Shown here piece after piece: positions 55,124-63,372 of a stretch of 64,000 nt of DNA (its first letter is position 1; the number at the start of each line of letters is the position of its first letter). Below the pieces are notes generated by a model. The model was given only the letters and a program-made list of their open reading frames with translations, was not told where the DNA came from and made no database searches. Source of the stretch: Natrinema ejinorense (GTDB lineage: Archaea > Halobacteriota > Halobacteria > Halobacteriales > Natrialbaceae); assembly GCF_002494345.1 (NCBI RefSeq), contig NZ_NXNI01000001.1, positions 2,232,001 through 2,296,000 on the forward strand, given 5' to 3'. Made by a program: the position numbers and the translations under genes.

Positions 55124-55474
55124 CCGATGACAAGAAACGATGGTTGGCTGCACCGAAAGTCGGATGGTTGGTGATACACACCCTGGTACCCCTACCCACA
55201 GGGCGGGATCGATCGAGTGTGGGTGAGCAGGGTGAGATCCCATCCGTCCCCGCCATCGGAGGCTATCGACTCGCCGCTTATCAACTTGTCTTATGTCCAA
55301 TGTTGACTATCATAGGTTGCAACTGGATCGATAGCGAGAGTAATACCGTACCTGAAACTGGCGGCGAGGCCGTTGCCGAGTACTGCCGGTGCTGGTCCTC
55401 AGCTGGGTGATTCCCACGATCGGGGACGGCTACCGGTCCCGTGTTCCTCGGCAACCGATCCGGGAAAGAGCTGC

Positions 55475-56203
55475 TTACTCATCGGAGACCGTCTTCGCGT
55501 ACACGCGCGTCCGAAGATAATAGCTTAGTTCATCGTGAATTCCTCCGAGCCAGTCATCGTCCTCCGTACTCGAGCGGCGCAACACCGTCCCGAGAACCGT
55601 CGTCTGGATCGTCTCGGCGACGGCCTCCGGATCACACTCGCGGAAGGCCCCGTCGTCGATACCCGCCTGAAGGATCGCCGTGATCGACTCGCTGAACAGC
55701 CGATCGCTCCGGGTGAAGTGTTCTCGATAGGCCGGGTCGTGGACCGCCTGGCTCCGGAGTTCGAGGATCGTCGTCACGAACGCTCCCCACTCCTCTTCTT
55801 GGTCCACCGTGAACCACCACTCGAGGAGTTCCTCGAGTCGCGCCCGTGGCTCGTCGACGCCGCCTTGCCCGAGTTCGTCCTGGAAGTACTCGAGGAGGTA
55901 CTCCAGGCACGCGAGTACCAGCGCGTCCTTGTCCTCGTAGTGGTGGTAGATCAGCGACGGGCTCCGGTCGAGTTCCTCGCCGATCGTCTGTATCGTCAGC
56001 CCGGCGTAACCGTGGTCCCTGAGACTGCGATAGGTCGCTGCCAGGATCTCTTCGCGGGTATCCGCCGGGTCGTCGAACACGTCGATCGTCACGGCGGGCC
56101 ACCTCTGAACCGCGTCGGTCCGCCCGACTGTCCCCGGGCGAGTCTCGACGGCGCGACCAGATCGAAGGGTTGCATCTAGTGACAGCACAGCGTCGGACAC
56201 CAT
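55475..56203 (-). CDS. TetR/AcrR family transcriptional regulator
   Basis: Likely repressor of the divergent exporter operon, 242 aa from the ATG at 56203. The HTH is DTREEILAATYRSLRDHGYA, LTIQTIGEELDRSPSLIYHH, then YEDKDALVLACLEYLL, typical of TetR. The C-terminal ligand domain is all-helical. The first 37 residues are unlike the family, so a GTG at 56092 (VTIDVFDDPADTREE) may be the true start. A palindromic operator lies 7 bp upstream of 56203. Confidence 0.9.
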   Translation of the reverse strand: MVSDAVLSLDATLRSGRAVETRPGTVGRTDAVQRWPAVTIDVFDDPADTREEILAATYRSLRDHGYAGLTIQTIGEELDRSPSLIYHHYEDKDALVLACLEYLLEYFQDELGQGGVDEPRARLEELLEWWFTVDQEEEWGAFVTTILELRSQAVHDPAYREHFTRSDRLFSESITAILQAGIDDGAFRECDPEAVAETIQTTVLGTVLRRSSTEDDDWLGGIHDELSYYLRTRVYAKTVSDE

Positions 56204-56209
56204 AACCGG

Positions 56210-56231
56210 TTTGATTGAACGTTCATTCAAA
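56210..56231. promoter_or_regulatory. TetR-type palindromic operator
   Basis: A 22-bp inverted repeat with 10 of 11 base pairs matching, half-sites TTTGATTGAAC and GTTCATTCAAA meeting at AACGTT. It lies between the divergent tetR and exporter genes. It very probably is the binding site of the adjacent regulator, overlapping both promoters. Confidence 0.8.
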
Positions 56232-56265
56232 AGAGTTATAGCCTGCCCCTCCCGGACATCTGACA

Positions 56266-56364
56266 ATGAGCGAAAGTAACACCGCCGAACATGTATCGGG
56301 GGCGACGCCGTCGCCGCGCGACGCGTCACCCGCTCGCGACACACCCACTAGGTGGTTCCCGTGA
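56266..56364 (+). CDS. Possible 32-aa leader ORF of the exporter operon
   Basis: Starts MSESNTAEHVSGATPSPRDA and ends in a TGA that overlaps the GTG start of the next gene. It begins 35 bp after the TetR operator, so it would be the first ORF of the transcript. The peptide is polar and Ser/Pro-rich with no known family. It could couple translation to the exporter gene, or be chance. Confidence 0.4.
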   Translation: MSESNTAEHVSGATPSPRDASPARDTPTRWFP

Positions 56365-57974
56365 GCCGCCGTCGGCGTCTCGCCCTGGCCCTCGCTGCGA
56401 TCACCGTCGTCGGATTCCTCGCCCCGCTTGGCGCGACCGCAACGCTGGCACAACAGGCACCACAGCAGTCCGGCAACGATTTGACCCGCGGTGAACCGGA
56501 ACTCGAGGTCGTCAACTCGAACCCCGAAGTGACGCCGGGTACCGAGACGACCCTCGAAGTCAAGATCAAAAACGACGGAGATCTCAAAACCGGCTCACAG
56601 GCCGATCTGGTCCTGACGGCCCGCGGCGTCACCGCCGAGATCGAGGACGCCGGTCCCTTCGAATCCGGCTCCGGCGAGGTCGCCGTCGGTCCGATCCAGG
56701 ACGGGACGATCGCGACTGCGCCGCTCGAACTCGAGGTTCCCGAGGACGTCGAGCCCGGCAAATACGAAGTCGACGTTAAAGTTAGGTACGCCTACACGAA
56801 CCGCGTGTCGGAGTCCCAACAGCGGTTCACGACGACGGAAACGCTCGAGCTAGATGTCGTCGTTCCCGACGAACCACGGTTTTCGATCTCGAACGTCGAG
56901 ACCGACGTCGCGCCCGGCGAAAACGGCGATATGACGCTCGAGATCGAAAACACGGGAACGGAACCCGCGAACGAAACCCGCGTCTCCGTGACCGGGTTCG
57001 GTGGCGTGACGATCGATGGCGGGGCAAGCGAGAACGCCATCGGCGATCTCGCGCCCAACGAGTCGACGACGACGACGGTCAAGGCGGCAATCGCCGACTC
57101 GACGAGTGAGACGGCCAAGTCGGTCGAGGCGATGTTCACGTACGAAGACGGGTCGGGAATCGAGCGGACGTCACCCCCCACCCGATCGACGTTTACGCCC
57201 GCGGGCGAGCAGTCGTTTTCGATTCGAACGCTCGAGGACACCCTCTCGGTCGGTTACGAGGGAGAGGTGACCGGCGAAGTCGTCAACGACGGGCCACAAC
57301 CCGTCGACGACGCAGTGCTGATCGTCGAGCCGATGAGCGATTCGCTGTTCGTCGAGGATACCCGCTACGCGCTGCCCGAACTGAAATCGGGTGAAGCCGC
57401 GACGTTCCGTTATCCGACCGACGTCAGCGGAGAGGCCGACGCAGGTGCACGACAGCTTCGGTTTACCGTCGAATACACCGGGAGCGGCGATACGATGCTC
57501 CAGGACGGTCCGATCTCCGAGCGAGTCGTCGTCGACGAGCGCACCGACGAGTTCTCGATCAGCGACGACGGCGTCTCCGTCCGCCAGGGCGAAACCGGCG
57601 ATCTCGTACTCGAGATCACGAACGAGCGCGCGGAGACGCTGTCGAACATCGACGCCAGACTCTACACCGAAGGTGATCTCGACGCCCCCGACGACGAGGC
57701 CTTTGTCGACGAACTCGAGCCCGGCGAGTCGGCGGAGCTACCGTTCGAAGTCTCGGCGGGGGACGGTGCACGCGTCGAGACCCACCCCGTCGAACTCGAC
57801 TTCGAGTACGAAACCGAGCGCGGGGAGACGGTCCTCTCGGACGTCTACCAGCATCCCATCGAGGTCGAGCCCGGCGAGGACGACGGGGGTGGCTTCCCGT
57901 CGACTATCGTCGGAATCGCGGGTGCACTCGCCGTCACCGGACTCGGCGTCGGCCTCTGGTTGCGACGGAGCTAA
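56361..57974 (+). CDS. COG1361/CARDB-type exported membrane-anchored protein
   Basis: A 537-aa exported protein from the GTG at 56361. The signal is MSRRRRLALALAAITVVGFL. Repeated beta domains of CARDB/alpha-galactosidase-NEW3 type follow, each with VxPGExxxxxVxVxNxGxxxAxxV-like patterns (VVNSNPEVTPGTETTLEVKI, FSISNVETDVAPGENGDMTL, FSISDDGVSVRQGETGDLVL). A C-terminal membrane helix (STIVGIAGALAVTGLGVGLW) ends in WLRRS. It lies 3 bp before the MMPL exporter and probably acts as its extracellular partner. An alternative GTG is at 56352. Confidence 0.85.
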   Translation: MSRRRRLALALAAITVVGFLAPLGATATLAQQAPQQSGNDLTRGEPELEVVNSNPEVTPGTETTLEVKIKNDGDLKTGSQADLVLTARGVTAEIEDAGPFESGSGEVAVGPIQDGTIATAPLELEVPEDVEPGKYEVDVKVRYAYTNRVSESQQRFTTTETLELDVVVPDEPRFSISNVETDVAPGENGDMTLEIENTGTEPANETRVSVTGFGGVTIDGGASENAIGDLAPNESTTTTVKAAIADSTSETAKSVEAMFTYEDGSGIERTSPPTRSTFTPAGEQSFSIRTLEDTLSVGYEGEVTGEVVNDGPQPVDDAVLIVEPMSDSLFVEDTRYALPELKSGEAATFRYPTDVSGEADAGARQLRFTVEYTGSGDTMLQDGPISERVVVDERTDEFSISDDGVSVRQGETGDLVLEITNERAETLSNIDARLYTEGDLDAPDDEAFVDELEPGESAELPFEVSAGDGARVETHPVELDFEYETERGETVLSDVYQHPIEVEPGEDDGGGFPSTIVGIAGALAVTGLGVGLWLRRS

Positions 57975-57977
57975 CGG

Positions 57978-60515
57978 ATGAGGGACCTCGAGAAACGCCC
58001 TGAAGGTAGCGATTCGAGTGGGGACGGTCTCGATCTCGCCGATCGAGTCAACACGTTGATCACCGACCACCCCTGGCGGATCGTCCTCGCGTTCGTCGTG
58101 GTGACCGGCCTGTTCATCGGTGGCATCGGAGGCGGTGGCGAGCAAGAAGCCGGCACCGACCAGTTCACCGAGGGTCTAGAGGAACAGGAAGCCCTCGAGG
58201 ACATGCAGGACGACTTCGAACGCGGGGGTCGTGACGACGGCGGATCGTCCGCGAGCTTGTTTATCACTGACGACCACAACACCCTCTCGAAGCCGAGTCT
58301 GCTTCGGATGCTCGAGTTTCAGGAGCGTGCGGAAAACGAGGACGGGCTCCGGATCGTCTCCTCGACGAGTCCGGCCTCGCTCGTCGCGCAGCAACTCGAT
58401 CCGGAGGCCGACACGGCCGAAACACAGCGACGTGCCATCGAGCGGGCCTCCCAGGGAGAACTGGAGGCGGCGATCGCAGACGCCGACGAGAGTAGGGGGC
58501 TGCCGGTAAGCACGGACTTTACTCGTGAGTCGGCACAGGCGGACGTCGCTCAGATCGCCGTCACATACGATACGCCGCCGAACGCGGACGATTCCGACAA
58601 GGCCGAACTACAGACGCGAACGGCCGAACTGGCCGGCGAGATCGACGGCTACGAGACGGGCCAGAACGTCGAGGTCTTCGGCAACGCGCTCATCCAGGAA
58701 GAGACGGTGCAGTTGCTCGGAGACACCGCGATCGTCGTGTTCCCGGCGGCGCTCGTGTTGATCATGTTCTTCCTGCTCGTCGCCTACCGCGACCCGATCG
58801 ACCTCTCGCTTGGGTTGCTGGCGCTGGTGATGACGCTGATCTGGACGTTCGGGTTCATGGGGTACGCGGGGATCCCGTTCTCGGATTCGCTCGTCACGGT
58901 CTTTCCGCTGTTGCTCGCCGTCGGAATCGACTTCGGGATTCACATCATCAACCGGTATCGAGAGGAACGAGCGGCGGGAGCGGCGATCGGCGACGCGATG
59001 GGCATCACGACGCGCCAGCTTTCCGGTGCGTTCCTGATCGTCACGATCACGACCGTCATCGGATTCGCCGCGAACCTGACGAGTTCGCTCTCCCAGCTGC
59101 GTGACTTCGGTATCGTCGCCGCCGTCGGTATCATCTTCACGTTCCTCATCTTCGGGGTCTTCCTGCCGGCCGGGAAGGTCGGGCTGGATCGACTTCGGGA
59201 GGGAACGCGAATCCCGAACTTCGGATCTGCGCCGCTCGGAAACGAGGACTCGGTTCTCGGGTACGTCCTTCCCGTGGGAGCGAAGCTCGCACGGATTGCG
59301 CCCGCCGTCGTGCTCGTGAGCGCGCTCGTCTTCGGTGGGGCAGCGGCAGCCTACGGGACGGGCGTGGATACGGAGTTCTCACAGGAGGCGTTCTTCCCGG
59401 ACGAGGACCGGATCGCCCAGTACGAACGGCTTCCCGAGCCGTTCGCACCCAGCGATTACACGTTCATGGCCGTCCTCGACTACCTCGAGGAGGATTTCGA
59501 TCAGGGATTCGTGGGGTCGGTCACCGTCTACATCGACGATCCGGACGTCAGATCGGACAGTGCGTTTCGGGACGTCGACCGTGCGATCAGGGACCCCCCC
59601 GACGCGTTCAAGGAAACCGACCGCCGCGCGGAAGCCGATAGCATGATCAGCGCGATGGAGCAACGCAAGGAGACCGATCCCGAGTTCGCGGCGACAGTCC
59701 GTCGGACCGATTCGAACGGTGACGGACTTCCGGACCGGGACGTCGACCGGGTCTACGACGAACTGCTCGAGGAAGACGCGGCTCGCCAGTACGTCACGAG
59801 CGACCGGAGCGCGACCCGCATCGTGTATCAGGTAGACGTCGACGCGGACCAGACGGAGGCGACGAACGCCGCCGAAGCGGTCGCGGACGAAATGAAGATG
59901 GACGCGACGGCGACGGGCAGTCTGGTGGTCAACCAGGCCCTCATCGACCGCATCAGCGACTCGGCGATCAGGAGTCTGGTCGTCGCGTTCATCCTCACCG
60001 CCGTCTTCCTGATGCTGTCCTACTGGTGGCTCGAGGGACGGATGATCTACGGCGTGATCAACCTCGTGCCGGTCCTCGTGACCGTCGCGATGCTGGCGGG
60101 GTCGATGCGGCTCTTCGACGTTCCGCTCTCCCCGTTCAATGCACCCATTCTGTCGGTCTCGATCGGGCTTGGCGTCGACTACACCGTCCACTTCATGCAT
60201 CGGTTCGTCGACGAGTACGAGCGAGGAGCCGACGTTCACGATGCGCTCGCGGTGACCGTCCGCGGAACGGCCGGTGCCCTGACCGGCAGTATGCTCACGA
60301 CCGTCTGTGGGCTCGGCGTGTTGTATCTCGCTTTGATCCCGCTGATCATGGAGTTCGGGCTCCTGCTCGCGCTTGGGGTCTTCTACGCCTACCTCACGTC
60401 GCTCCTCTTGCTTCCGTCGACGATCGTCGTCTGGGACCGCCTCGAGCGGCGATTCGGGACGATCGGTGACCTGCAGTGGCGGGAATCGGCTCGCGCCTTG
60501 ACCGGACGGAAGTAG
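57978..60515 (+). CDS. MMPL/RND family exporter
   Basis: Integral membrane exporter of 845 aa, RND superfamily (MMPL/HpnN-like). Two homologous halves have six TM segments each: TM1 WRIVLAFVVVTGLFIGGIGG, then a large extracytoplasmic loop, then LVLIMFFLLVAYRDPIDLSL to RNLTSSLSQLRDFGIVAAVG; the second half repeats this (VVAFILTAVFLMLSYWWLEG, LGVDYTVHFMHRFVDEYERG). Asp-rich TM motifs DFGIHIINRY and DYTVHFMHRF fit proton-coupled transport. Expression is presumably controlled by the TetR regulator. Substrate unknown; lipids or drugs are usual for the family. Confidence 0.92.
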   Translation: MRDLEKRPEGSDSSGDGLDLADRVNTLITDHPWRIVLAFVVVTGLFIGGIGGGGEQEAGTDQFTEGLEEQEALEDMQDDFERGGRDDGGSSASLFITDDHNTLSKPSLLRMLEFQERAENEDGLRIVSSTSPASLVAQQLDPEADTAETQRRAIERASQGELEAAIADADESRGLPVSTDFTRESAQADVAQIAVTYDTPPNADDSDKAELQTRTAELAGEIDGYETGQNVEVFGNALIQEETVQLLGDTAIVVFPAALVLIMFFLLVAYRDPIDLSLGLLALVMTLIWTFGFMGYAGIPFSDSLVTVFPLLLAVGIDFGIHIINRYREERAAGAAIGDAMGITTRQLSGAFLIVTITTVIGFAANLTSSLSQLRDFGIVAAVGIIFTFLIFGVFLPAGKVGLDRLREGTRIPNFGSAPLGNEDSVLGYVLPVGAKLARIAPAVVLVSALVFGGAAAAYGTGVDTEFSQEAFFPDEDRIAQYERLPEPFAPSDYTFMAVLDYLEEDFDQGFVGSVTVYIDDPDVRSDSAFRDVDRAIRDPPDAFKETDRRAEADSMISAMEQRKETDPEFAATVRRTDSNGDGLPDRDVDRVYDELLEEDAARQYVTSDRSATRIVYQVDVDADQTEATNAAEAVADEMKMDATATGSLVVNQALIDRISDSAIRSLVVAFILTAVFLMLSYWWLEGRMIYGVINLVPVLVTVAMLAGSMRLFDVPLSPFNAPILSVSIGLGVDYTVHFMHRFVDEYERGADVHDALAVTVRGTAGALTGSMLTTVCGLGVLYLALIPLIMEFGLLLALGVFYAYLTSLLLLPSTIVVWDRLERRFGTIGDLQWRESARALTGRK

Positions 60516-60781
60516 CGTCTCTCGAACCGGCGTCACACGCCGGTTTCCCGCGTGCCGATCTCGTCGGATCGCTGCAAGCCAGTCTCGATTCCCATGACAG
60601 TCGACTGGCGATCGCAGTCAGGACGTCAGCAGTTCGGGCTCCTGCCTGCCGTGAGTTACACGGAAGGTCGGTCCGCTCGGGTTCCCCATGTCGCGTATCG
60701 TAGATACCGCGTGAACGGAACGCGTGACGTACTCGCCCGGTCAGCTCGTTCGGCCGGGCGTCCAACTCGAGTAGGGACCCC

Positions 60782-62659
60782 TCAGTTAACCGATTTCGAA
60801 AGCTCGGCGCCGGCCTTGAACTTCACGTCGTTCGAGGCCTCGACAGCGGCGAGATGGACGACCGGCGCATCCAACGCCATCACGAGCATCTCGGCTGAAT
60901 CGCCGTCATCGGTAGCGTCATCACCGGCCTGTTCTCCGCGTGTCCGACCCGGCTTTTTGCGAACGACCCGGTCGTTGCCTTCTCGCAACGCGTTCAGCCC
61001 GTCTGCTCCGTCCTCGGTCCGGAGTGCCGCCGGCAAGTAGTCGGCGTCCCGGTCGTGCTCACCGCTGACCATCGTCGTTCCGTAGTGACTGCGGGGACGT
61101 GAGAGGCGACGGGCGACGAGGTCGCCGTAGCCGTCGCCGTCGACGTCGGCCGCGGAAACAGCGACCACCTCCGTCGGGCCCTCGCTGGCCAGGAGGGTCA
61201 TGGTGTTCTCGTAGAGTGCGCCGTCGTCGATCAGCCACCCGCCGGTGAAGAGGTACTGCTCGTCGTGCTTACAGCGCCGAACGTAGAACAGCGCGGGCAT
61301 CGGGCACGGGCAACCCGGCGGCGTCGCCAGCACGGGACAGACCAGCGTCGGCGTCACGGCGACGCCATCTGCCACCGTTTCCTCCCCCCACTCATCGAGA
61401 GAGTCGGGCGCGTACGCGACACCCTGGTACAGCTTCGGCGTCGTTCTGTCCTCCGTAACGTACAGCATCGTTTCGGCACCGTCGGCATCCGGCAGGACGC
61501 CCGTGACGCAGACGCCACCGCGTGTCGTGAACGCAGCGACGCCCCGGCTGCCCTTGTAGGACTGTTCGTCGAGCGTTGCCGAAAGGAGATTCCGGCACGC
61601 GATATCTCGGTGGATTCTGGCAGCCCCCTCGCGTCCGTTCGCTTCGCACCGCTCGCCGTTTGGCTCGCCGGTGAAGTATTCGATCACCCGTCGTGGCGTG
61701 AGTTCGTCGACCAGCGCGCCGCGGTCGGCCGGCAGACGGGCGTCGGGTAGACAGACGGTGAACCGCTCGCCGATGGTCGGGTCGTCGTCGAGATAGTCGT
61801 ACAGCGCTGTGACTTCGTCGGGAATGCCGTCGCCGTCGTCGTCCATGTCGTCAATCCAGTCCGGAGTCCGTATCGTCGATCCGGATCCGTTACTCCGCGT
61901 GTTGTCGTTTGTACGGGCGTCCTCCAACCGCGTGATGTCTCCCTCGACGACGCCCCGGACCTCCTCGAGCAGTCCGTCCGCCTCGTCCCAGTCCTCGGCG
62001 TCGACGGCGTCCATCGTGGCGCGAATGCTCTTTACTCGACCGTCGGAACTCTCTCTGACGGCCGAACAGACGTCGCTGGTACAGCGGTCGAGTTCGGGCC
62101 TGAGCGCCCTGGTCGTAGCGTTGATGAAGGCGTCGAGGGCCTTCTTGCTATCGGCTTTCGATCGTCGGCTCACGGCGTCCAGCGCCGAATCGACGTGGCC
62201 CAACAGTTCCCGTTCGACCTCGAGTACCGTGGCGTGGCTGTCGTCGTTGGCGTCGTCGCCGTCGTCGGACTGGTCCCACCACTCGCTGCTCGGTTTGTTC
62301 GACCGCGAGGAGTTGTAGTCCTGTGCCTTCGTGACGGCGCTGGTGCTCCACCCCTCGAGATCGAGCTCGCCGGAGAGGAAGCCGGCACCGCCCCGAATCG
62401 TGGCCGGCACGTACCGGACGTCCGTCGGGCCTGCCCCGTACGCGCGGATCGCCTCGGTACCCGACGTCGCGCGTGTGGCGTCGCCGTCGTAGTATGCGGC
62501 CGGTGAGGCCCCGGTGTTCGTCGTCGCGCCCGCAACCCGCTCGAGACACCCGCTCAGCCCACCTGCGGCGAGAATGCCACCGGTTGCGAGTAATTGTCGG
62601 CGCGTCACAGTCGGGTTTCGATCGCCCACCGGCGTCTCGATGCGCTGCGTATTCTCCAT
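60782..62659 (-). CDS. Large Tat lipoprotein with EF-hand/FG-GAP-like motifs
   Basis: A 625-aa surface lipoprotein of unknown function. The N terminus contains TRRQLLATGGILAAGGLSGC, a Tat motif and lipobox. The mid region has many Cys (CRNLL, CVTGV, CPVLATPPGCPCPMPALF, CKHDE) that could bind metal or form disulfides. Calcium-loop-like segments DMDDDGDGIPDEV and DVDGDGYGDLVAR resemble EF-hand/FG-GAP motifs. It begins at the ATG at 62659; upstream in-frame sequence is not protein-like. No operon partner. Confidence 0.7.
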   Translation of the reverse strand: MENTQRIETPVGDRNPTVTRRQLLATGGILAAGGLSGCLERVAGATTNTGASPAAYYDGDATRATSGTEAIRAYGAGPTDVRYVPATIRGGAGFLSGELDLEGWSTSAVTKAQDYNSSRSNKPSSEWWDQSDDGDDANDDSHATVLEVERELLGHVDSALDAVSRRSKADSKKALDAFINATTRALRPELDRCTSDVCSAVRESSDGRVKSIRATMDAVDAEDWDEADGLLEEVRGVVEGDITRLEDARTNDNTRSNGSGSTIRTPDWIDDMDDDGDGIPDEVTALYDYLDDDPTIGERFTVCLPDARLPADRGALVDELTPRRVIEYFTGEPNGERCEANGREGAARIHRDIACRNLLSATLDEQSYKGSRGVAAFTTRGGVCVTGVLPDADGAETMLYVTEDRTTPKLYQGVAYAPDSLDEWGEETVADGVAVTPTLVCPVLATPPGCPCPMPALFYVRRCKHDEQYLFTGGWLIDDGALYENTMTLLASEGPTEVVAVSAADVDGDGYGDLVARRLSRPRSHYGTTMVSGEHDRDADYLPAALRTEDGADGLNALREGNDRVVRKKPGRTRGEQAGDDATDDGDSAEMLVMALDAPVVHLAAVEASNDVKFKAGAELSKSVN

Positions 62660-63024
62660 AAACGACGTATATATGTTTCGGAAGGTATTAAGTGTGTGTA
62701 TCTCTAACGAACGAGACTGTATTCCACTCGAGCATCGGAGAACGAGCGAGAACCGACTGAACGGTACACAGAAGAGACTCGACGAGGAAGCTTCCGAGCG
62801 CTGAAGGCTCGGAAGAAGGGCGGACAACGCTTCAGTGAACCCGTCAAGCGCCTCGCAGGAGAACGGTTCTGGAACGAGGTCGCAGGCATTCGTTCCGAGG
62901 CGCCAGCCCTCGAGGCCGCCATCGAAGAGGGGCCAACGACGTCTAGAGAACGGAGTGACCGTCTCACTGCGGAACGAGTATCGGTCACGTAGTGACCAGT
63001 CGAGACGTGATTCGTTGGTGCTAT
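62660..63024. other. Intergenic region containing a decayed antitoxin gene
   Basis: About 365 bp. Its first 45 bp are AT-rich and probably carry the promoter of the lipoprotein gene. Most of the rest is the antitoxin remnant listed separately. Confidence 0.5.
62777..62992 (+). pseudogene. Decayed VapB-type antitoxin (UPF0330-like)
   Basis: A plus-strand frame without any start codon ends at a TAG at 62992. It reads FRALKARKKGGQRFSEPVKR, then LAGERFWNEVAGIRSEAPAL and EAAIEEGPTTSRERSDRLTA. This pattern (LKARKK...FSxxVKRLAGER...EVAGI...AIEEG..RSRERSDRLTAE) is that of haloarchaeal VapB-like antitoxins from memory. The N-terminal strand and start are lost and no PIN toxin follows. Confidence 0.55.
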
Positions 63025-63372
63025 CTACTGGTCGATTTCTTCGTGAATCGACTCGCCAGTACCGGGTTTTGATTCCCACTCCCACTCGTCCACGACTCTA
63101 ATACGTCCATCGTCGAGGTGTTCGACGTCACCGACGGAGTGGCCAGTTGCGGTTTCGTTATCCGTATTTATTTGGGTGTATCTGATGTCCCATTGCTCCC
63201 CGTCGAACGTCCCAACCAAGTGTCCATCCACGATCTCGCCACCAGCGTAGTTCGCATAGATTCGTTCACCGGTCTGCTCGAAGTGGAAGACGGTATCTGC
63301 ACCCACTTCCCCGTCTTCGTCATTTGCAACGCCAGCGAGTGTCCGGCCATCAAACGATATTTCGTCTCCCAT
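63025..63372 (-). CDS. Small protein of the family often labelled 'N-acetylglutamate synthase'
   Basis: A 115-aa protein. The pattern ISFDGRTLAGVANDEDGEVG, TVFHFEQTGERIYANYAGGE, IVDGHLVGTFDGEQWDIRYT and DGRIRVVDEWEWES matches a short beta-rich family common in Firmicutes and other bacteria. In databases it is often named n-acetylglutamate synthase without basis, as it lacks a GNAT fold. The repeated strand-turn units resemble MORN-like repeats. Its presence in a haloarchaeon next to decayed DNA suggests acquisition by transfer. Confidence 0.72.
   Translation of the reverse strand: MGDEISFDGRTLAGVANDEDGEVGADTVFHFEQTGERIYANYAGGEIVDGHLVGTFDGEQWDIRYTQINTDNETATGHSVGDVEHLDDGRIRVVDEWEWESKPGTGESIHEEIDQ

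Larger units (their letters stand above)
54560..55474. other. Long AT-rich intergenic region beyond the S-layer gene
   Basis: About 915 bp without a convincing gene. It contains the S-layer promoter, a 13-bp inverted repeat pair (TGGGTAGGGGTAC at 54684-54696 and its complement at 55186-55198), and a 10-bp hairpin (55095-55123). Short open frames exist on both strands, but none is protein-like. Confidence 0.55.
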
